This document shows, one piece after another, positions 61,279-64,000 of a stretch of DNA of 64,000 bases. The notes under the pieces were generated by a model that saw only the letters and a list, made by a program, of their open reading frames with translations, was not told the DNA's origin and did no database searches. Source of the stretch: UBA5109 sp963975155 (lineage in GTDB: Bacteria > Pseudomonadota > Gammaproteobacteria > Pseudomonadales > Pseudohongiellaceae). The DNA lies in NCBI GenBank assembly GCA_963975155.1, contig CAXBFG010000005.1:124001-188000 (forward strand), in the 5' to 3' direction. The number at the start of each line of letters is the position of its first letter. Within the stretch, counting starts at the first letter, position 1. The position numbers and the translations under genes were made by a program.

Positions 61279-62616
61279 TTAGTCCCAGTTAAGTGCACCA
61301 CCAGTTTGATACTCGATAACACGAGTCTCAAAAAAGTTCTTTTCTTTGCGCAAATCCATAATTTCCGACATCCATGGAAAAGGGTTTTGAGCACCTACAA
61401 ATTGTTCTTTCAGACCTAGCTGATTGAGGCGACGGTTGGCGATAAATTTCAGATAGTCTTCCATCATCGCTGCATTCATGCCAAGTACGCCACGGGGCAT
61501 GGTGTCGCGTGCATATTCAATTTCCAGTTGTGTAGCTTCGAGAATCATCTGGGTAGATTGTTCTTTCATGCTGGCATCCCAAAGATGCGGATTTTCCAGT
61601 TTGATCTGATTGATCATGTCGATACCAAAATTCAGATGCATGGATTCATCCCGCAGAATGTACTGAAACTGTTCGGAAGTGCCGGTCATTTTATTACGGC
61701 GCCCCATGGAAAGAATCTGCGTAAAACCACAATAAAAGAAGATTCCTTCCAGGCAGCAATAAAAAGCTATCAGGTTTTTCAGCAATGCTTTATCCGTTTC
61801 CGGTGTGCCGGTTGTGAAGCTTGGATCACATATCTCTTTGGTATATTTCAGCCCCCAGGAAGCCTTTTTGGCCACTGAAGGTACTTCATGGTACATATTG
61901 AAAATTTCACCTTCGTCCATACCCAGTGATTCTATGCAGTATTGATAGGCGTGGGTGTGTATCGCTTCTTCGAAAGCCTGACGCAGAATGTACTGGCGGC
62001 ATTCGGGGTTGGTAATCAGCCGATAGATGGCCAGGACAAGATTATTGGCTACGAGGGAGTCTGCAGTGGCGAAAAAACCCAGATTACGTTGCACTATCAT
62101 GCGCTCATCGGCAGTCAGGCCATCGGGCCTTTTCCAGAGGGCCACATCTGCATTCATATTGATTTCCTGTGGCATCCAGTGATTGGCACAGCCATCCAGG
62201 TATTTTTGCCAGGCCCAGTCATATTTGAAGGGCACCAACTGATTGAGGTCAGCGCGGCAATTGATCATGCGCTTGTCATCAACTTTTACACGTTCGGCTG
62301 AGGCTGACAGTTCTTTTTCCGCTGCTTCGATGTCAAGTTTTTCGACCGCAGCTTTAGCTAACTCAATGGCGTGTAGCTGCTCTGCCGTGGGCTGCTCTTC
62401 CTGCCCATTATCGCGAGCACTGTCCTGTGAACTGTCTTCTTCGGCAGCAACAGGACTTCCTGCCATGCCGCTTGCAGGCGCAGCAAAGTCCTGTGCCGAC
62501 TGCTTTATCGATTCTTTTTTTGATTCAGATTTGGCAAAGTTGTCTGCCGCTGAATTATTTGCAGCAGAAGCACTTGATGCATTCTCTTCAATGTTAAATT
62601 CATCCCAGGACAACAT
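61279..62616 (-). CDS. nrdB: Class Ia ribonucleotide reductase beta chain
   Basis: 445 residues; E. coli NrdB has 376. The added N-terminus opens MLSWDEFNIEENASS and is rich in Ser/Ala/Glu up to about residue 110. Core di-iron motifs: TADSLVANN (Asp), EEAIHTHAYQY (Glu, His and the radical Tyr in the same spacing as E. coli Y122), LEGIFFYCGF and RDESMHLN. The C-terminus (TRVIEYQTGGALNWD) is the NrdA-docking tail. The N-terminus resembles the Pseudomonas type. It forms an operon with nrdA upstream, with 129 bp between. Confidence 0.95.
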   Translation of the reverse strand: MLSWDEFNIEENASSASAANNSAADNFAKSESKKESIKQSAQDFAAPASGMAGSPVAAEEDSSQDSARDNGQEEQPTAEQLHAIELAKAAVEKLDIEAAEKELSASAERVKVDDKRMINCRADLNQLVPFKYDWAWQKYLDGCANHWMPQEINMNADVALWKRPDGLTADERMIVQRNLGFFATADSLVANNLVLAIYRLITNPECRQYILRQAFEEAIHTHAYQYCIESLGMDEGEIFNMYHEVPSVAKKASWGLKYTKEICDPSFTTGTPETDKALLKNLIAFYCCLEGIFFYCGFTQILSMGRRNKMTGTSEQFQYILRDESMHLNFGIDMINQIKLENPHLWDASMKEQSTQMILEATQLEIEYARDTMPRGVLGMNAAMMEDYLKFIANRRLNQLGLKEQFVGAQNPFPWMSEIMDLRKEKNFFETRVIEYQTGGALNWD

Positions 62617-62717
62617 GGCATATACCTCTTTATTCTTGATCTACTTTATTTTATTTATTAATTATTCGTGTAACTTAATAATTAAACCTTTGGAAATAAT
62701 TCTTCATCTATTGTGTT

Positions 62718-62744
62718 TATTGTTCGTATTGTTCGTATTGTTTG
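62718..62744. repeat. Three 9-bp tandem repeats in the nrdA-nrdB gap
   Basis: TATTGTTCG occurs at 62718-62726 and 62727-62735, then TATTGTTTG at 62736-62744, directly after the nrdA stop region. It is a short microsatellite-like run with no other feature. A role in pausing or slippage is only possible. Confidence 0.4.
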
Positions 62745-62745
62745 C

Positions 62746-64000
62746 TTACTGACAGGCTTCACAATCCGGATCATCGATCGAACAGGCCTGTGGTACGTCA
62801 GCAGCTGTGACCGGGCCGGTAGATTCCGAATTGGCAGAGACCGCGTTCAGGGTGCCGCTATTAACCGTTGATTTCTCGGTGCTGGTGGCGGCCATGGCAC
62901 GCAGATAATAAGTGGTTTTCAAACCACGATACCAGGCCATGCGATAAGTCACGTCCAGTTTTTTGCCGTTTGCTTCCGAAATGTAAAGATTCAGGGACTG
63001 TGCCTGATCAATCCATTTCTGGCGTCGGCTGGCGGCATCGACCAACCAGCGTGGATTGATTTCAAAAGCGGTTGCGTAAAGTGTCTTTAAGGCTGCGGGT
63101 ACGCGATCAATTTTTTGCACACTGCCTTCATAATATTTCAGGTCATTGATCATGACACTGTCCCAGAGGCCAGCCGCCTTAAGGTCATTAATCAGAAAAG
63201 GGTTTACCACGGTAAATTCACCAGAGAGGTTCGATTTAACGTACAGGTTCTGATAGGTCGGCTCAATGGACTGTGATACGCCGGTGATGTTAGCAATGGT
63301 TGCCGTGGGCGCAATAGCCATGACATTGGAGTTGCGCATTCCTTTCGCGAGCACCCGATTACGCAAGGAGTCCCAGTCCAGAGTGCTGCTCATGTCTACT
63401 TCCATATATTGATCGCCGCGTTCTTCCTGAAGCTTCTTGAGGGAGTCGATGGGCAGCACGCCTTTACTCCATAGTGAGCCCTCGTAACTTTCATAGGTGC
63501 CACGTTCTTCCGCCAGCAGTGAGGATGCCTCAATGGCATGGTAACTGATGACTTCCATGGCATTGTCAGCAAAACTAAGGGCTTTTTCGGAGCTGTAGGG
63601 GATTTTCTGGATATACAGTGCATCCTGGAAGCCCATGATACCCATGCCTACCGGGCGATGCTTCATATTGGAAGTTTTCGCCTGCGGCACTGAGTAATAA
63701 TTGATATCTATAACATTATCCAGCATGCGAATCGCCGTATGGATAGTGTTTTTCAGTTTGGCTCGATCCAGGCCGCGTTCCGTAACATGGTTGACCAGAT
63801 TGATAGAACCCAGATTACAAACGGCAATTTCATCCTTGCTGGTGTTCAGGGTAATCTCGGTACACAGGTTAGACGAATGAACGGTGCCGATATGTTGCTG
63901 TGGTGAACGGATATTACAGGCGTCCTTGAAGGTGATCCAGGGATGTCCGGTTTCAAACAGCATGGATAACATTTTGCGCCACAGATCCTTGGCTTTGAGT
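62746..64000 (-). CDS. nrdA: Class Ia ribonucleotide reductase alpha chain, C-terminal part (cut by window edge)
   Basis: The frame is open from 64000 to the stop at 62746; the N-terminus lies beyond the window. The fragment is about 417 residues. The thiyl-radical site reads HSSNLCTEITL (Asn, Cys and Glu as in E. coli N437, C439, E441). CNLGSINLVNH carries the second active-site Cys (C462). LKTTYYLRAMAA has the tandem Tyr of the radical path (Y730/Y731). The end ACSIDDPDCEACQ carries the redox-shuttle cysteines. It makes deoxynucleotides with NrdB. Confidence 0.95.
   Translation of the reverse strand, partial: LKAKDLWRKMLSMLFETGHPWITFKDACNIRSPQQHIGTVHSSNLCTEITLNTSKDEIAVCNLGSINLVNHVTERGLDRAKLKNTIHTAIRMLDNVIDINYYSVPQAKTSNMKHRPVGMGIMGFQDALYIQKIPYSSEKALSFADNAMEVISYHAIEASSLLAEERGTYESYEGSLWSKGVLPIDSLKKLQEERGDQYMEVDMSSTLDWDSLRNRVLAKGMRNSNVMAIAPTATIANITGVSQSIEPTYQNLYVKSNLSGEFTVVNPFLINDLKAAGLWDSVMINDLKYYEGSVQKIDRVPAALKTLYATAFEINPRWLVDAASRRQKWIDQAQSLNLYISEANGKKLDVTYRMAWYRGLKTTYYLRAMAATSTEKSTVNSGTLNAVSANSESTGPVTAADVPQACSIDDPDCEACQ

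Overview
The window is a stretch of ordinary gammaproteobacterial chromosome of moderate G+C (my estimate by eye is mid-40s percent). The evidence is the set of housekeeping families: GroESL, FabY-type ketosynthase, class I fumarase, RimI, GreB, DinB, exonuclease I, RF3, PilU, PyrB, DinG and class Ia ribonucleotide reductase with Pseudomonas-like NrdA/NrdB ends. The lineage looks like a free-living, probably aquatic gammaproteobacterium, but I cannot name a genus. There is no prophage, CRISPR array, rRNA operon or transposase gene.

Layout. 1-5.9 kb: end of an unknown gene, yajQ, a small zinc-ribbon/DUF2789 pair, a TerC-type membrane protein, fxsA and groES-groEL behind a clear heat-shock promoter. 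5.9-7.3 kb: a phage-repressor-like regulator divergent from an unknown gene, with two spaced palindromic operators between them. 7.3-14.5 kb: two paralogous DUF5916/CBM9-type outer-membrane proteins bracketing a coiled-coil membrane protein, a DUF938 methyltransferase and a divergent aldo/keto reductase. 14.6-19 kb: a large orphan hybrid histidine kinase and an exported DUF4434-like protein, then about 800 bp without a gene that holds a row of small stem-loops and ends at tRNA-Leu(UAG). 19.9-23.7 kb: tesA-ybbA-ybbP in one direction. 24-26 kb: a Tat-exported zinc alcohol dehydrogenase followed by a 513-bp MITE-like element. 26-32 kb: a periplasmic metallo-beta-lactamase-fold hydrolase divergent from a PadR-adaptor-RND efflux operon whose promoter contains an operator-like palindrome. 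32-39 kb: fumarase, nitroreductase, fabY, a VanY-type peptidase and a hibernation factor. 38-44 kb: dinB-greB-GlxA-type regulator on one strand, a HolD-like gene plus rimI on the other, then an exported protein-hisC-small membrane protein. 44-51 kb: a GspE/PilB-type ATPase with an N-terminal GAF domain, an AT-rich non-coding stretch with four DnaA-box matches, an acidic unknown protein, prfC, a second inverted copy of the MITE-like element, and pyrB-pilU. 52-64 kb: TetR regulator, sbcB with a non-canonical Nramp-like transporter, an acyltransferase, dinG, cysC, an exported cyclophilin, and nrdA-nrdB running off the right edge.

Most genes are single housekeeping functions in short operons. The points most worth checking are: the pair of inverted MITE-like repeats (25475-25987 and 49569-49844), which share terminal inverted repeats and a core about 90% identical; the DnaA-box cluster at 46836-47044; the operator pair at 6346-6378; the Tat-targeted zinc alcohol dehydrogenase; and the Nramp-like and aldo/keto reductase proteins that lack their families' usual key residues.
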